A stretch of 64,000 nucleotides of DNA from Bryobacter aggregatus MPL3. GTDB taxonomy: Bacteria > Acidobacteriota > Terriglobia > Bryobacterales > Bryobacteraceae. The notes under the pieces are model-generated. The model did not search any database and was not told the DNA's origin. It was given only the letters and a program-made list of their open reading frames with translations. The position numbers and the translations under genes are program-made. Shown here in pieces: positions 8,464 through 18,144 of the stretch (positions within the stretch are counted from its first letter, which is position 1; the number at the start of each line of letters is the position of its first letter). Where the stretch lies: positions 310,001 through 374,000 of the forward strand of contig NZ_JNIF01000003.1 in the NCBI RefSeq assembly GCF_000702445.1. Direction: 5' to 3'.

Positions 8464-10323
8464 GTGCCTCTGGAGGGCGATTTAAAATGGTTTATGCGCA
8501 AAGCTCAGCCGGCCGGGGAACCTAAAACCTGGCGCGAGCGGGCTCAGGCGCTCCGCCACCTGCCACCGCTGCTCGCTGAAGTTTGGCAAACGAAGCCAAT
8601 TTACGCCTTCTCTTCGCTGCTCTGCCGCGCCCTTTCGGCATTTCTTCCCGTCGCGATTCTTTACGTTTCGAAACTGCTTGTCGACGAGGTCGTCGGCCTC
8701 GCTACGAATCAACCGGGCGTCTCCACCACCCATCTCTGGCGCTTGCTGGCCCTCGAATTGGCTCTGGTGCTGGCCAGCGACCTGTTGAGCCGCCTGATGG
8801 GCCTCTGTGACTCGCTGCTGGCCGATCTGTTTACGAACCACATCACGCTCCGGCTGATGCGCCACGCCGCCTCGCTCGATTTGGTCACCTTTGAAGATCC
8901 GGCCTTCCAGGACAAACTCGAGCGGGCCCGGCGGCAGACCACAGACCGGCTCTCGATGCTGTTTCTAGTGGCTAGTCTCGGCCAGCAGGCACTGTCGCTA
9001 CTGGCCATGTCGGCCTCGGTGATCGCCTTTTCGCCGCTTTTCTTCGCCTGTCTGGTGATTTCGCTGGTTCCGGTCTTCTGGTCCGAAAGCCATTTCGCCG
9101 CGATGGCCTATTCTCTGCTCTACCGCTGGACTCCAGAACGCCGCCAGATTGACTACCTCCGCCTGCTCGGCGCAAGCCACACCACGGCCAAAGAAGTGAA
9201 GATCTTCGGCCTCTCCGGCTACCTGATCGACCGGGTGGACGAGTTGTTCCAGCGCTTCTACGCCGAGAACCGCCAACTGGCCGTACGCCGGGCGACCGTG
9301 AATTACCTCTGGGGTCTGCTGCCGAGCGGCGCCTATTACGCGAGCTACGTCTACATCCTGCAGCAGACCATCGCCCGGGCAATCAGCGTCGGCGATCTGA
9401 TCTTTTTGACCCGAGCTTTCTCCAATTGCCGCTCGCTGTTGAGCCAGATCTTCCAGAATCTGAGCCGGGTGGCCGAACAGGCGCTCTATGTCCGCGACCT
9501 GTTCGAATTCTTCGATACGAAGCCAGCCTTGCCGGTGTCGCCGCATGCGCTGCCCGCACCGCGGCCCATCCGCGATGGCTTCGTTTTCGACAAAGTGGAG
9601 TTCGCCTACCCGGGCGCGACGAAAAATGTCCTGAACGGCATCAGCTTCCATCTGGCGCCAGGCGAGAAAATCGCCCTCCTCGGCGAGAACGGCGCGGGCA
9701 AAACGACGCTCGTGAAGCTGCTGTGCCGCCTCTACGACCCTACCGGCGGCTGCATTCTGCTGGACGGGGTGGACCTCCGCGAATACGACCCCGAATCCCT
9801 GCGCCGCGAGATTGGCGTCATCTTCCAGGACTTCCTGAAGTACGACGCGATTGCCCGCGACAACATCGGCTTTGGCGCCATCGATGCGATGGGCGACGTT
9901 CCAGCGATTGGACGGGCCAGCGAGAAGAGCTACGCCGATTCCGTCATCTCCACTCTCGCCAGCGGTTACGACACGATGCTCGGCCGGCGCTTTGAAGGCG
10001 GCGTTGAGCTATCGCAGGGCCAATGGCAGAAAATCGCGCTCGCCCGGGCCTACATGCGCGACGCGCAACTGTTGATCCTCGACGAGCCCACCGCCTCGCT
10101 CGATGCGCGTGCCGAGTACGAAGTGTTTGAGCGATTTGCGAATCTGACGGCCGGCAAGTCGGCCGTTCTGATCTCGCATCGCTTCTCTACGGTGCGCATG
10201 GCAGACCAGATTCTGGTGCTCGAAAACGGCCGCATTCTCGAACAAGGGACGCATTCCGGCTTGCTCGCCCTGGGAAATCGCTACGCCGAACTCTTTGAGC
10301 TGCAAGCTGCCGGATATCGATGA
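8464..10323 (+). CDS. ABC exporter, fused permease and ATPase
   Basis: 619-aa half-transporter of the MsbA/MdlB type. The N-terminal membrane domain has six likely helices (about residues 47-320). The nucleotide-binding domain follows, with Walker A GENGAGKTT (407-415), the signature VELSQGQWQKIALARA, Walker B LLILDEPTASLD and the switch His in LISHRFSTVR. The signature reads LSQGQ rather than LSGGQ, a common variant. The start is uncertain: GTG at 8464 gives the longest frame, while ATG at 8494 lies 16 bases after GGAGGG (8472-8477), too far for a good site. Its stop overlaps an in-frame ATG of ileS. The substrate is not indicated. Confidence 0.9.
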   Translation: MPLEGDLKWFMRKAQPAGEPKTWRERAQALRHLPPLLAEVWQTKPIYAFSSLLCRALSAFLPVAILYVSKLLVDEVVGLATNQPGVSTTHLWRLLALELALVLASDLLSRLMGLCDSLLADLFTNHITLRLMRHAASLDLVTFEDPAFQDKLERARRQTTDRLSMLFLVASLGQQALSLLAMSASVIAFSPLFFACLVISLVPVFWSESHFAAMAYSLLYRWTPERRQIDYLRLLGASHTTAKEVKIFGLSGYLIDRVDELFQRFYAENRQLAVRRATVNYLWGLLPSGAYYASYVYILQQTIARAISVGDLIFLTRAFSNCRSLLSQIFQNLSRVAEQALYVRDLFEFFDTKPALPVSPHALPAPRPIRDGFVFDKVEFAYPGATKNVLNGISFHLAPGEKIALLGENGAGKTTLVKLLCRLYDPTGGCILLDGVDLREYDPESLRREIGVIFQDFLKYDAIARDNIGFGAIDAMGDVPAIGRASEKSYADSVISTLASGYDTMLGRRFEGGVELSQGQWQKIALARAYMRDAQLLILDEPTASLDARAEYEVFERFANLTAGKSAVLISHRFSTVRMADQILVLENGRILEQGTHSGLLALGNRYAELFELQAAGYR

Positions 10324-10340
10324 ATACAATGGAAGGATCG

Positions 10341-13148
10341 ATGACTGTGCCTGAAGTGGATCTCAAGAAGACCGTCAACCTGCCGAAAACCTCCTTCGCG
10401 ATGAAGGCGAATTTGCCGCAGAACGAACCGAAAATGCTCGCCCGCTGGCGCGATATGGACCTCTACGCGCGCATTCGAGCCTCGCGTGCCAGTTCCCCCG
10501 AATACGTCCTCCACGATGGGCCGCCCTATGCAAACGGCAACATTCACCTCGGCCACGCGTTCAACAAACTGCTGAAGGACTTCGTCGTCAAGTCGAAGAC
10601 CATGGCCGGTTACGACTCGCCCTATGTCCCCGGCTTTGATTGCCACGGCCTGCCGATCGAGATCAAAGTGGATGGGCAGCTCGGTGCAAAAAAGGCGCAG
10701 ATGACGACGGTACAGATCCGTCAGGCCTGCCGTCGCTATGCCGACAAGTATGTCGGCCTGCAGACCGAAGACTTCCAGCGCCTCGGCATCTTTGGACGCT
10801 GGGACAACGTTTATAAGACGATGGACGCGCCGTATCAGGCCGCCATCGCACGCGCCTTTGTCGACTTCTACGACCAGGGCTACGTCTATAAGGGCCTGAA
10901 GCCGGTGAACTGGTGTCTGCACTGCCAGACCACGCTCGCAGAAGCAGAGGTCGAATACGCAGACCATGTCTCGCCGTCGATCTATGTTCGCTTCCACCTG
11001 CAAGGCGATCCGGCAACAATCCATCCTGCACTGGCAGGCAAGCAGGTCTATGGACTGATCTGGACCACCACCCCCTGGACCATCCCGGCGAACATGGCGA
11101 TCAGCTTCCATCCGCGCTATGAGTATGTCGCCAATCAAGTGGGTGACGCCGTCTACATCGTCGCCCAGGGCCTGCTCGAAGCAGTCACCAAAGAACTCGG
11201 CTGGCCTGAGCCGCAGATCCTCGGCACCTTTGATGGCTCGACACTCGACAAGGCCGTCTTCCGCCATCCTTTTCTAGAGCGCGAATCGCTCGGCCTGGTT
11301 GGCGATCACGTCACCCTCGAAGCCGGCACCGGCGCCGTGCACACCGCTCCCGGCCACGGTATGGAAGACTTTATCGTCTCGCAGCTCTATGGCATCCCCA
11401 CCTATTGCCCGGTGGACGCAGCAGGCCGCTTCTTCCATGCGGAAGGAGCCAGCGGCACACTGCCCGAGGAACTGATCGGCAAGGTCGTCTGGGACGCCAA
11501 CGCGATCGTCATCCGCATCCTCGAAGAGCATAACGCCTTGCTCGCCAAGAAGGATTACCACCACTCCTATCCACATTGCTGGCGCTGCCACAACCCCACC
11601 ATCTTCCGTGGCACGACGCAGTGGTTCATCGGCATGGAGCGCAACAACCTGCGCCAGAATGCGCTCGATGCCATCCGCAATGTGAAGTGGCTCCCCACCT
11701 GGGGCGAAGAACGCATCTCCAACATGATTGCGGGCCGTCCGGACTGGGTGATTTCACGCCAGCGCACCTGGGGCGTGCCGATCACCGCGTTCTATTGCGA
11801 CACCTGCGACCACATCATCGCCGACAAGGCCGTGATGGAGCCGATCCTCGAACGTTTTGCCAAGGAATCGGCCGATGTCTGGTATGCCGAAGACGCGGCC
11901 AACCTCCTGCCGACTGGTTTCACCTGCCCCAAGTGCGGTGGCGGCCATTTCCACAAAGAGAAGGACATCCTCGATGTCTGGTTCGATTCCGGGTCGAGCC
12001 ACCTGGCGGTGCTGACCAAGGAGAACGGTCTTCCCTGGCCTGCCGACATGTATCTCGAAGGCGCAGACCAGTATCGTGGCTGGTTCCATAGCTCGCTGCT
12101 GATTGGCGTCGGGTTGCGCGGCCATGCGCCGTATCGCGAGTGCGTCACCGGCGGCTGGATTCTCGATTCGCAGGGCCGCGCGATGTCCAAGTCGCTCGGC
12201 AACGGCATTGAGCCGGAAGAAGTAATCAAGCAGTACGGCGCCGAAGTGCTGCGTCTGTGGGTGGCCAGCGTCGCCTACAACGAGGACGTGCGCATGTCAC
12301 CGGTGATTCTGCAGCGTCTGGCAGAGGCCTATGTCAAGCTGCGCAACACGCTGCGCTATGCGCTCGGCAACCTCGACAAGTTCGACCCGGCCTCAGATGC
12401 GGTCCATGGCGACAAGCTCGAAGAGATCGACCAGTGGATTCTCGCGCGCACCGCGACGCTAGTGGAGACCTGCCTCGGGCACTACAAAGCCTATGCCTTC
12501 TACAAGGTCTATCAAGCGGTCTACAACTTTGCGACGGTCGACCTCAGCTCGATCTATTTCGACATCCTCAAGGACCGTCTCTACACCACGGCAACCAAGT
12601 CACAGGCGCGCCGCAGTGCGCAGACCGCGCTCTATCGCATCTCAAAAGCCCTCCTCCACTTGATGGCCCCGATTCTCGCCTTCACCTGCGAAGAAGCCTG
12701 GGCCGCCTTCCCCCGTGCCCAGGAAGATCACGACACCATCCATGTGGGAGTGTTTCCGAAAGCAGATGATCTGACCGATGGCATCGATGCCGGTCAACTC
12801 GCCCGCCTCAGCAATTGGGACCGTCTGCTCGCCTTCCGCGAACTCACCCGTCCGGCACTCGAGAAAGCGCAGATCGGCGCCTCGCTGACCGCGAAGCTGG
12901 TGCTCACGGTGGGAGCCGAGGACTTTGATCTGCTTGACAGCTACCGCGACCAGTTGCCTTCGATCTTCATCACCTCGCAAGTGGAGTTGAAGCTTGGCGG
13001 AGAAACGGCAGTTGAAGTCTTTCCGGCTGACGGCGTGAAGTGCGAACGTTGCTGGAAGTTCCGGCTGGATATCGGCAGCGACGCCAAGTTCCCCACAGCC
13101 TGCGGCCCCTGCGCCAGCGCTGTGACTGAAATGTTGGGCTTGGCCTAA
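10341..13148 (+). CDS. ileS: Isoleucyl-tRNA synthetase
   Basis: Class I aminoacyl-tRNA synthetase that charges tRNA-Ile. The HIGH motif is HLGH (residues 69-72 from this start, in PYANGNIHLGHAFNK), the class I editing domain lies in the middle, and the KMSKS loop is AMSKSLGN. The C-terminal zinc motif is CERCWKF...CGPC. Length, about 935 aa, is normal. ATG at 10341 is chosen because GGAAGG stands at 10331-10336 just before it. An in-frame ATG at 10320 overlaps the ABC gene stop but has no ribosome-binding site. The stop shares one base with lspA (TAATG). Confidence 0.97.
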   Translation: MTVPEVDLKKTVNLPKTSFAMKANLPQNEPKMLARWRDMDLYARIRASRASSPEYVLHDGPPYANGNIHLGHAFNKLLKDFVVKSKTMAGYDSPYVPGFDCHGLPIEIKVDGQLGAKKAQMTTVQIRQACRRYADKYVGLQTEDFQRLGIFGRWDNVYKTMDAPYQAAIARAFVDFYDQGYVYKGLKPVNWCLHCQTTLAEAEVEYADHVSPSIYVRFHLQGDPATIHPALAGKQVYGLIWTTTPWTIPANMAISFHPRYEYVANQVGDAVYIVAQGLLEAVTKELGWPEPQILGTFDGSTLDKAVFRHPFLERESLGLVGDHVTLEAGTGAVHTAPGHGMEDFIVSQLYGIPTYCPVDAAGRFFHAEGASGTLPEELIGKVVWDANAIVIRILEEHNALLAKKDYHHSYPHCWRCHNPTIFRGTTQWFIGMERNNLRQNALDAIRNVKWLPTWGEERISNMIAGRPDWVISRQRTWGVPITAFYCDTCDHIIADKAVMEPILERFAKESADVWYAEDAANLLPTGFTCPKCGGGHFHKEKDILDVWFDSGSSHLAVLTKENGLPWPADMYLEGADQYRGWFHSSLLIGVGLRGHAPYRECVTGGWILDSQGRAMSKSLGNGIEPEEVIKQYGAEVLRLWVASVAYNEDVRMSPVILQRLAEAYVKLRNTLRYALGNLDKFDPASDAVHGDKLEEIDQWILARTATLVETCLGHYKAYAFYKVYQAVYNFATVDLSSIYFDILKDRLYTTATKSQARRSAQTALYRISKALLHLMAPILAFTCEEAWAAFPRAQEDHDTIHVGVFPKADDLTDGIDAGQLARLSNWDRLLAFRELTRPALEKAQIGASLTAKLVLTVGAEDFDLLDSYRDQLPSIFITSQVELKLGGETAVEVFPADGVKCERCWKFRLDIGSDAKFPTACGPCASAVTEMLGLA

Positions 13149-13672
13149 TGGGCGCGCGCCGCGCCCTGGCATTTGCCATCGTCGCCGCGGTCTTTCTCCT
13201 GGACCGCGGGACCAAGTATTGGATCGAAACCAAGGTCTCGCTCTACGACACGATCGAGGTGATTCCGTCGGTGTTCAATATCGTGCACGCCAGGAATCGC
13301 GGCGCGGCGTTCGGAATTTTGAATACTTCTCCGGAGTGGGTCCGTCTATTGGTGTTAGTGGGCCTGGCGCTGTGCATTCTGGCCATGATTGCGTCCATGC
13401 TCTGGCAGGCAACGCGCCGCGATGCACCCAGTTCGCTTGTGAACCGCCTCTCGCTCGCGCTTGTTTTTGGCGGTGCGATTGGGAACCTTTATGACCGCAT
13501 TCTCAAGGGCAGTGTCACAGATTTTTTGCAAGTCTTTCTGGGCTCCTATGAATGGCCAAGCTTCAATGTGGCGGATTCCGCCATTACCGTAGGCGCCACA
13601 CTGATGGCCATCGATCTCATCTTCCTTTCACGCAAGCAGGAATCTCAAAACAATGCTCCCGAAACTCGTTGA
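13148..13672 (+). CDS. lspA: Lipoprotein signal peptidase II
   Basis: 174-aa inner-membrane aspartyl protease that removes signal peptides from diacylglyceryl-prolipoproteins. Four hydrophobic segments are visible. The catalytic pair is Asp116 in GNLYDR and Asp143 in FNVADS, and NRGAAFGIL is the conserved third motif. It overlaps ileS by one base and the following lgt by 20 bases. Clustering of lspA with lgt places two steps of lipoprotein maturation in one operon. Confidence 0.97.
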   Translation: MGARRALAFAIVAAVFLLDRGTKYWIETKVSLYDTIEVIPSVFNIVHARNRGAAFGILNTSPEWVRLLVLVGLALCILAMIASMLWQATRRDAPSSLVNRLSLALVFGGAIGNLYDRILKGSVTDFLQVFLGSYEWPSFNVADSAITVGATLMAIDLIFLSRKQESQNNAPETR

Positions 13673-14441
13673 AATCGGCGGCTTCTTCATCCCCACCTAT
13701 GGGGTGATGGTGGCGTTGGCCTTTCTTGCCGGACTTTGGTCCACCAATAAACTGGCAGCACGAGCCGGCCTCTCCGCGCAGAAGATCCAGGATTTAGTCA
13801 TCTATTGCGCGATCACCGGTCTGATTGGCGCCAAGCTGATGATGTTTGCCTTCGATTGGCAATACTACGTCAACAACCCGGCGGAGATGATTTCGCTGTC
13901 CACTTTGCGTGCCGCCGGTGTCTATCAGGGCGGCTTCCTCCTCGCCTTGGTGTTTGCGGTTTACTATATGCGCAAGCATGGCCTGCCCGTCCTGAAGACG
14001 ATGGACTGCTTTGCGCCCGGCATTGCGCTCGGCCATGCCATTGGCCGCATGGGTTGCTTTGCCGCCGGATGCTGCTATGGCGATGTGTGCCATCGTCCCT
14101 GGGCCGTCACCTTCCGCAACCCCGAGGCGAAGGAATTCTCCAATGTCCCGCTCAATGTCCCACTCCATCCGGCCCAACTCTACGAGGTCTTTGGCGATCT
14201 GGCCATCTTCGCGATCCTCTTCAAGCTGCATGATCCGAGAAAGCGTTCTGGTGGATTGTTTGGGCTCTATTTGATCCTCTATTCAATCCTTCGCTTTGGC
14301 GTGGAGTTTGTGCGTCATCATGATCAGCCACCGCTCTTCACCTCCATCCCGCTCGTCCACACGCAATGGATCAGCCTGGGAACCCTGATGCTGGGCGCCT
14401 GGCTTCTCTTCCGGCCCGCCAAAGGACCGATCTCCGAATAA
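13653..14441 (+). CDS. lgt: Prolipoprotein diacylglyceryl transferase
   Basis: 262-aa integral membrane enzyme that attaches diacylglycerol from phosphatidylglycerol to the lipobox cysteine of prolipoproteins, the step before LspA. The Lgt signature GRMGCFAAGCCYG starts at about residue 131. About seven hydrophobic helices are visible, with the conserved HPAQLYE segment (residues 170-176). The start overlaps the end of lspA, so translation is probably coupled. Confidence 0.97.
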   Translation: MLPKLVEIGGFFIPTYGVMVALAFLAGLWSTNKLAARAGLSAQKIQDLVIYCAITGLIGAKLMMFAFDWQYYVNNPAEMISLSTLRAAGVYQGGFLLALVFAVYYMRKHGLPVLKTMDCFAPGIALGHAIGRMGCFAAGCCYGDVCHRPWAVTFRNPEAKEFSNVPLNVPLHPAQLYEVFGDLAIFAILFKLHDPRKRSGGLFGLYLILYSILRFGVEFVRHHDQPPLFTSIPLVHTQWISLGTLMLGAWLLFRPAKGPISE

Positions 14442-14446
14442 CGAAC

Positions 14447-16486
14447 ATGACTGCTCCTATCGCCAAGACCCTGCCTCATGAACTGGAGGCCTTTGGCGAC
14501 ATTCGCCAGGACCCGTACTTCTGGATGCGCCATCGCGAAGACCCGGACGTTCTCGCTTATGTCCAGGCTGAGAACGCTTATACCGAAGAGACGATGCGCC
14601 CGCTCGAAGGTCTGGTAGACACGGTCTATCAGGAGATCCTCGGCCGTCTCAAACAAACAGACAGCAGTGTGCCGGTGCGCGATCGTGGGTATTACTATTA
14701 CTCGCGCACGGTCGAAGGCCTGCAGTATCCAATCAGCGCGCGCAAGAAAGCTTCGCTCGAGGCAGCAGAAGAAATTCTGCTCGACCAGAATGAGATGGCG
14801 GCGGGGCATCCGTTCTTCTCCGTGGGGGCCTCGACGGTGAGCCCTGACAGCAGGCTGCTTGCTTACTCGACGGACACGACGGGCTATCGCGAGTACACGC
14901 TGCGCATCCGCGAGATTGCGACAGGCCTCGAGTTGCCCGATAGCATCGCACGGACTTCCGGTATTGTTTGGGCCGAAGACGGCAAGACGATCCTGTACAC
15001 CATGCAGCAGCCGCAATCCAAGCGTGCCTATCAGCTTTGGAAGCATGAATTGGGCCAGCCGTCGAGCGCAGATGTCCTGCTTTACGAGGAGAAGGACGAG
15101 CGCTTCCAGATTGGAATCGGCAAGACGCTGTCGAAGAAATTCCTGGTGCTCACCATCCAATCCGGGCTCACTAGTGAGATGCGATATGTCGATGCGAAGA
15201 CGCCGGAGGCACACTTTCAAGTGTTGATCCCGCGGCGCGAAGGCATCTCCTATCACGCCTCGCACCACAACGAGCACTTCTACATTCGTATCAACGATCA
15301 AGGCCGCGACTTCCGCGTGGTGCGCACCCCCGTCTCCAGCACAGCAGAACAGAACTGGGTGGAAGTGATCGCCGCGCAGAAGGGCCGCTATGTCGAAGGC
15401 ATGATCTTGTTTGCCAACTATGCCGCGTACCTGTTGCGCGTGGATGGACTGCATACCTTACGCATCGTCCACCTGGCAGACAATACCTCGCACGACATCC
15501 AGTTTGAAGAGACGGCCTATAGTTTGCATTTCGGTGCGAATGCCGAATTCGACTCGCAGTTGCTCCGCTTTGGCTATTCCTCGATGGTGACGCCGCAGTC
15601 GACTTTTGATTACGACATGCAGTCGCGCGAGCGGACCTTGCTCAAGCAGCAGGAAGTGCTCGGCGGTTATGATCCGGGAGCCTACGCGGTGGAACGGGTT
15701 CAGGCAACCAGTGCCGATGGGACGGTGGTGCCGATCAGCATCGCCTACAAGAAGGGCTTCGTCAAAGACGGACAGGCCCCCTTGCTGTTATATGGCTATG
15801 GCGCCTATGCAATTCCGATGGATCCAGGATTTTCAGCAACGCGCCTGAGCCTGCTCGATCGTGGGTTTGCCTATGCAATCGCCCATATTCGAGGTGGCAC
15901 CGACCTGGGCTATAGCTGGTATGAAGACGGCAAATTACTCAAGAAGAAAAACAGCTTTCAGGACTTCATCGCATGTGCCGAGTTCCTGATCGCAAAGAAC
16001 TACACCAACCCGAAGCAATTGGTGATCGAAGGCGGCAGTGCGGGTGGACTGCTGGTGGGCGCGGTTATGAATGAGCGGCCCGAATTGTTCCAGGCGGTGA
16101 TTGCTGGTGTGCCTTTTGTGGATGTCGTCTCGAGTCTGCAGGACAAGAGTATTCCTCTCTCCACCACTGACGCCGATGAGTTTGGCGACCCGGAGCAGCA
16201 GGAATTTTACGAGTACATGAAGTCATACTCGCCTTATGACAATGTGCGGCCAGTGGCCTATCCGAACCTCTATGTCTTTGGTGGTATGAACGATTCCCAG
16301 GTGGTGTATTGGGAACCGGTGAAGTGGGTGGCCAAGCTGCGAGCTCATCAGCAAGGCAGCAATCAGATCCTGATGCATATGAATATCGATGCGGGCCATG
16401 GAGGAGCTTCCGGCCGCTACGATCGCATGAAGGAACTCGCGAGAAGTTATGCGTTTGCGATTGCGGCAGTGGGCCGCCACCAATAA
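14447..16486 (+). CDS. ptrB: Oligopeptidase B, S9A family serine peptidase
   Basis: 679-aa prolyl-oligopeptidase-family enzyme expected to cut short peptides after Arg or Lys. An N-terminal helix and seven-bladed propeller precede an alpha/beta-hydrolase domain. The catalytic triad is Ser531 in GGSAGG, Asp616 in GMNDSQV and His651 in DAGHGG. Only the ATG at 14447, six bases after the lgt stop, gives the usual N-terminus (HELEAFGDIRQDPYFWM); an upstream in-frame ATG at 14366 lies inside lgt. No signal peptide is seen, so it is probably cytoplasmic. Confidence 0.93.
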   Translation: MTAPIAKTLPHELEAFGDIRQDPYFWMRHREDPDVLAYVQAENAYTEETMRPLEGLVDTVYQEILGRLKQTDSSVPVRDRGYYYYSRTVEGLQYPISARKKASLEAAEEILLDQNEMAAGHPFFSVGASTVSPDSRLLAYSTDTTGYREYTLRIREIATGLELPDSIARTSGIVWAEDGKTILYTMQQPQSKRAYQLWKHELGQPSSADVLLYEEKDERFQIGIGKTLSKKFLVLTIQSGLTSEMRYVDAKTPEAHFQVLIPRREGISYHASHHNEHFYIRINDQGRDFRVVRTPVSSTAEQNWVEVIAAQKGRYVEGMILFANYAAYLLRVDGLHTLRIVHLADNTSHDIQFEETAYSLHFGANAEFDSQLLRFGYSSMVTPQSTFDYDMQSRERTLLKQQEVLGGYDPGAYAVERVQATSADGTVVPISIAYKKGFVKDGQAPLLLYGYGAYAIPMDPGFSATRLSLLDRGFAYAIAHIRGGTDLGYSWYEDGKLLKKKNSFQDFIACAEFLIAKNYTNPKQLVIEGGSAGGLLVGAVMNERPELFQAVIAGVPFVDVVSSLQDKSIPLSTTDADEFGDPEQQEFYEYMKSYSPYDNVRPVAYPNLYVFGGMNDSQVVYWEPVKWVAKLRAHQQGSNQILMHMNIDAGHGGASGRYDRMKELARSYAFAIAAVGRHQ

Positions 16487-16512
16487 AAAATGCCGGGCTC
16501 TGGGAGCCCGGC
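16485..16512 (-). terminator. Rho-independent terminator
   Basis: GCCGGGCTC (16492-16500) and GAGCCCGGC (16504-16512) form a perfect nine-base-pair stem with a three-base loop. Six A residues at 16485-16490 give a U tract on the minus strand, so this terminates the PEP-CTERM gene. The stem can also serve the convergent ptrB operon. Confidence 0.88.
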
Positions 16513-16549
16513 GCAATCAGGTTGGAGAAACAAACAGGATGAGATTGAG

Positions 16550-17284
16550 TTAGCTCCGCCGCTGGCGGTAAGCAGCCACGGCAAGGAGTCCCGCGCCCAT
16601 CAGGGCGTAGGTACCGGGCTCAGGAACGCTCGAACCGGGATCGTAGAACAGACTCTGCTTGCCAGTGGTCTGGCCATCGAGCACCATCAGCTGCGTGGTC
16701 TGCGTCCAGGTGCTGAGTTCGGTTTTCCAGGTGTAAATTTGTGCAGCGACATCGGAGTCACTCACCTTCACGTCCCCCGCATGCAGGTTGAAGGGGTTCG
16801 ACTGGTTCACATCATCAATGTATTCCCAGATCATGAACTGGAAGGCAGCAGACTTGGTGGCGCTGGTCAGCGATTCCGCAAAGGCATTGGCCCAGAGCAG
16901 TTCCACTGCATGGACGACGTTTGCACTATAGCCAAGATCCGCGAAGGCCACCAGATTGAAAGCGCCACCCGGCAAACCGGCGTCAGAAACCGTAAGAGGC
17001 AAATTGGGATCGGCACAATAGGTGAGCAACGGTAGATAGGGTCCGTTCGGGTTGGAGAAGCTCATCTCCAAAGAAAAGACACCCGCCGGCGTTGTCTCGG
17101 CACCGATGGTGCCCTTCTCATTCAGAACGGTGTCTTCCCGGAAGTAGCCTCCCGGCTGGTTGTTTCCATCCACTCCACCCTCAGCGTCACGGACGTACAC
17201 CGTAATCGGGGTTGCCTGGCTAGTTTTGCTCCAGATCAGCAGCAGGCTGGCCGCAAGGAGCAGGAGTTTGAGTTGGATGCGCAT
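16550..17284 (-). CDS. PEP-CTERM sorting domain protein
   Basis: 244-aa exported protein with an N-terminal signal peptide (about residues 1-25). The C-terminal PEP-CTERM signal is VPEPGTYALMGAGLLAVAA followed by YRQRRS, so the motif, hydrophobic helix and basic tail are all present. Such proteins are processed by an exosortase and are typical of biofilm or extracellular polysaccharide producers. The middle part (about 26-215) has no family I recognise. It is the last gene before a strong terminator. The exosortase is not in the window. Confidence 0.88.
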   Translation of the reverse strand: MRIQLKLLLLAASLLLIWSKTSQATPITVYVRDAEGGVDGNNQPGGYFREDTVLNEKGTIGAETTPAGVFSLEMSFSNPNGPYLPLLTYCADPNLPLTVSDAGLPGGAFNLVAFADLGYSANVVHAVELLWANAFAESLTSATKSAAFQFMIWEYIDDVNQSNPFNLHAGDVKVSDSDVAAQIYTWKTELSTWTQTTQLMVLDGQTTGKQSLFYDPGSSVPEPGTYALMGAGLLAVAAYRQRRS

Positions 17285-17410
17285 GTCGTTTACAGCTTCG
17301 AGTTTAGAAGCTGAAACGTGCGCAATCTGTAGGACAAAACGAGGTGTCGTACTGCAACGAAGCGCCTGCCCGCGATGGACTGGAGTACCAGTGGCTTCTA
17401 GTACTCTGCG

Positions 17411-18124
17411 CTATCCCAGAACTCCGTCCAGGAAGCTCAACATCTCCTGCTGCTTGCTGAAGTTGCCATTCGCGGCCTCGATATTGAAGTACCGCAGACC
17501 TCGGGAAGCGGACAAGACAGAAAAGCTTCCATCATCGTCCCGTACCGTGTTTTGGAGAACGATGTTGAAGGGCCCCTTGGACGCAGCTTCAAAATCAGCC
17601 TCATTCGTAGCCAGCATGAACTCGTGAGGGTGATCTTTGTCGGGCATCGACACCCGGTCGCTGATGGGAACTTCGTCGGCAATGCTGTAGCCATCGGAGT
17701 TGTTGTGCATCGCGATCATAACGCCGTCTTTGGGTGGCGCAACAAGCCTGAGGAAGCGGCTGCGATCGCGATCCAGCAACGCCATTGCCGCAGCAAGATG
17801 GACCGACGATTTGTTGGAATTGTAGCGTTCGAGACTCTTGCGCGCGCCCTCGACAGTGAACATGCGATTGGGATCGATGCTGCATTCGCCGACCGTCACC
17901 AGACGCTTGGAGCCGATCACCAAAAAGTATTCTCCCTTGTGCGTTTTTGCATGTTGGAGAAGCACCTGACGCGCGGTGGACTCATTCCCGTGAATGTGGA
18001 GATAGTGCCGTTTGGGATTGCCATTTCGGATCACATCAAACGGAATCCCACCCATATCAATCCGTTTCGAAACAGCGCTCAAGAGGAAGGCGCGACGGCT
18101 GGAGACCCAAGATGTTGCTGCCAT
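17411..18124 (-). CDS. Tat-exported protein with HGNE/DPNR metallohydrolase-like motifs
   Basis: 237-aa protein with a possible twin-arginine signal (SSRRAFLLSAV, residues 8-18). The mature part has HIHGNE (His45, Glu48), DPNR (84-87) and a later His140 in AMHNNSDG. HxxE, D-x-NR and a third His in this order are typical of zinc carboxypeptidase M14 and succinylglutamate desuccinylase/aspartoacylase folds. I infer a small zinc hydrolase, perhaps acting on cell-wall peptides; the overall match is otherwise weak. It starts 20 bases from the divergent gdhA. Confidence 0.6.
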   Translation of the reverse strand: MAATSWVSSRRAFLLSAVSKRIDMGGIPFDVIRNGNPKRHYLHIHGNESTARQVLLQHAKTHKGEYFLVIGSKRLVTVGECSIDPNRMFTVEGARKSLERYNSNKSSVHLAAAMALLDRDRSRFLRLVAPPKDGVMIAMHNNSDGYSIADEVPISDRVSMPDKDHPHEFMLATNEADFEAASKGPFNIVLQNTVRDDDGSFSVLSASRGLRYFNIEAANGNFSKQQEMLSFLDGVLG

Positions 18125-18144
18125 ACTGATAAAGGAAAGCTACC

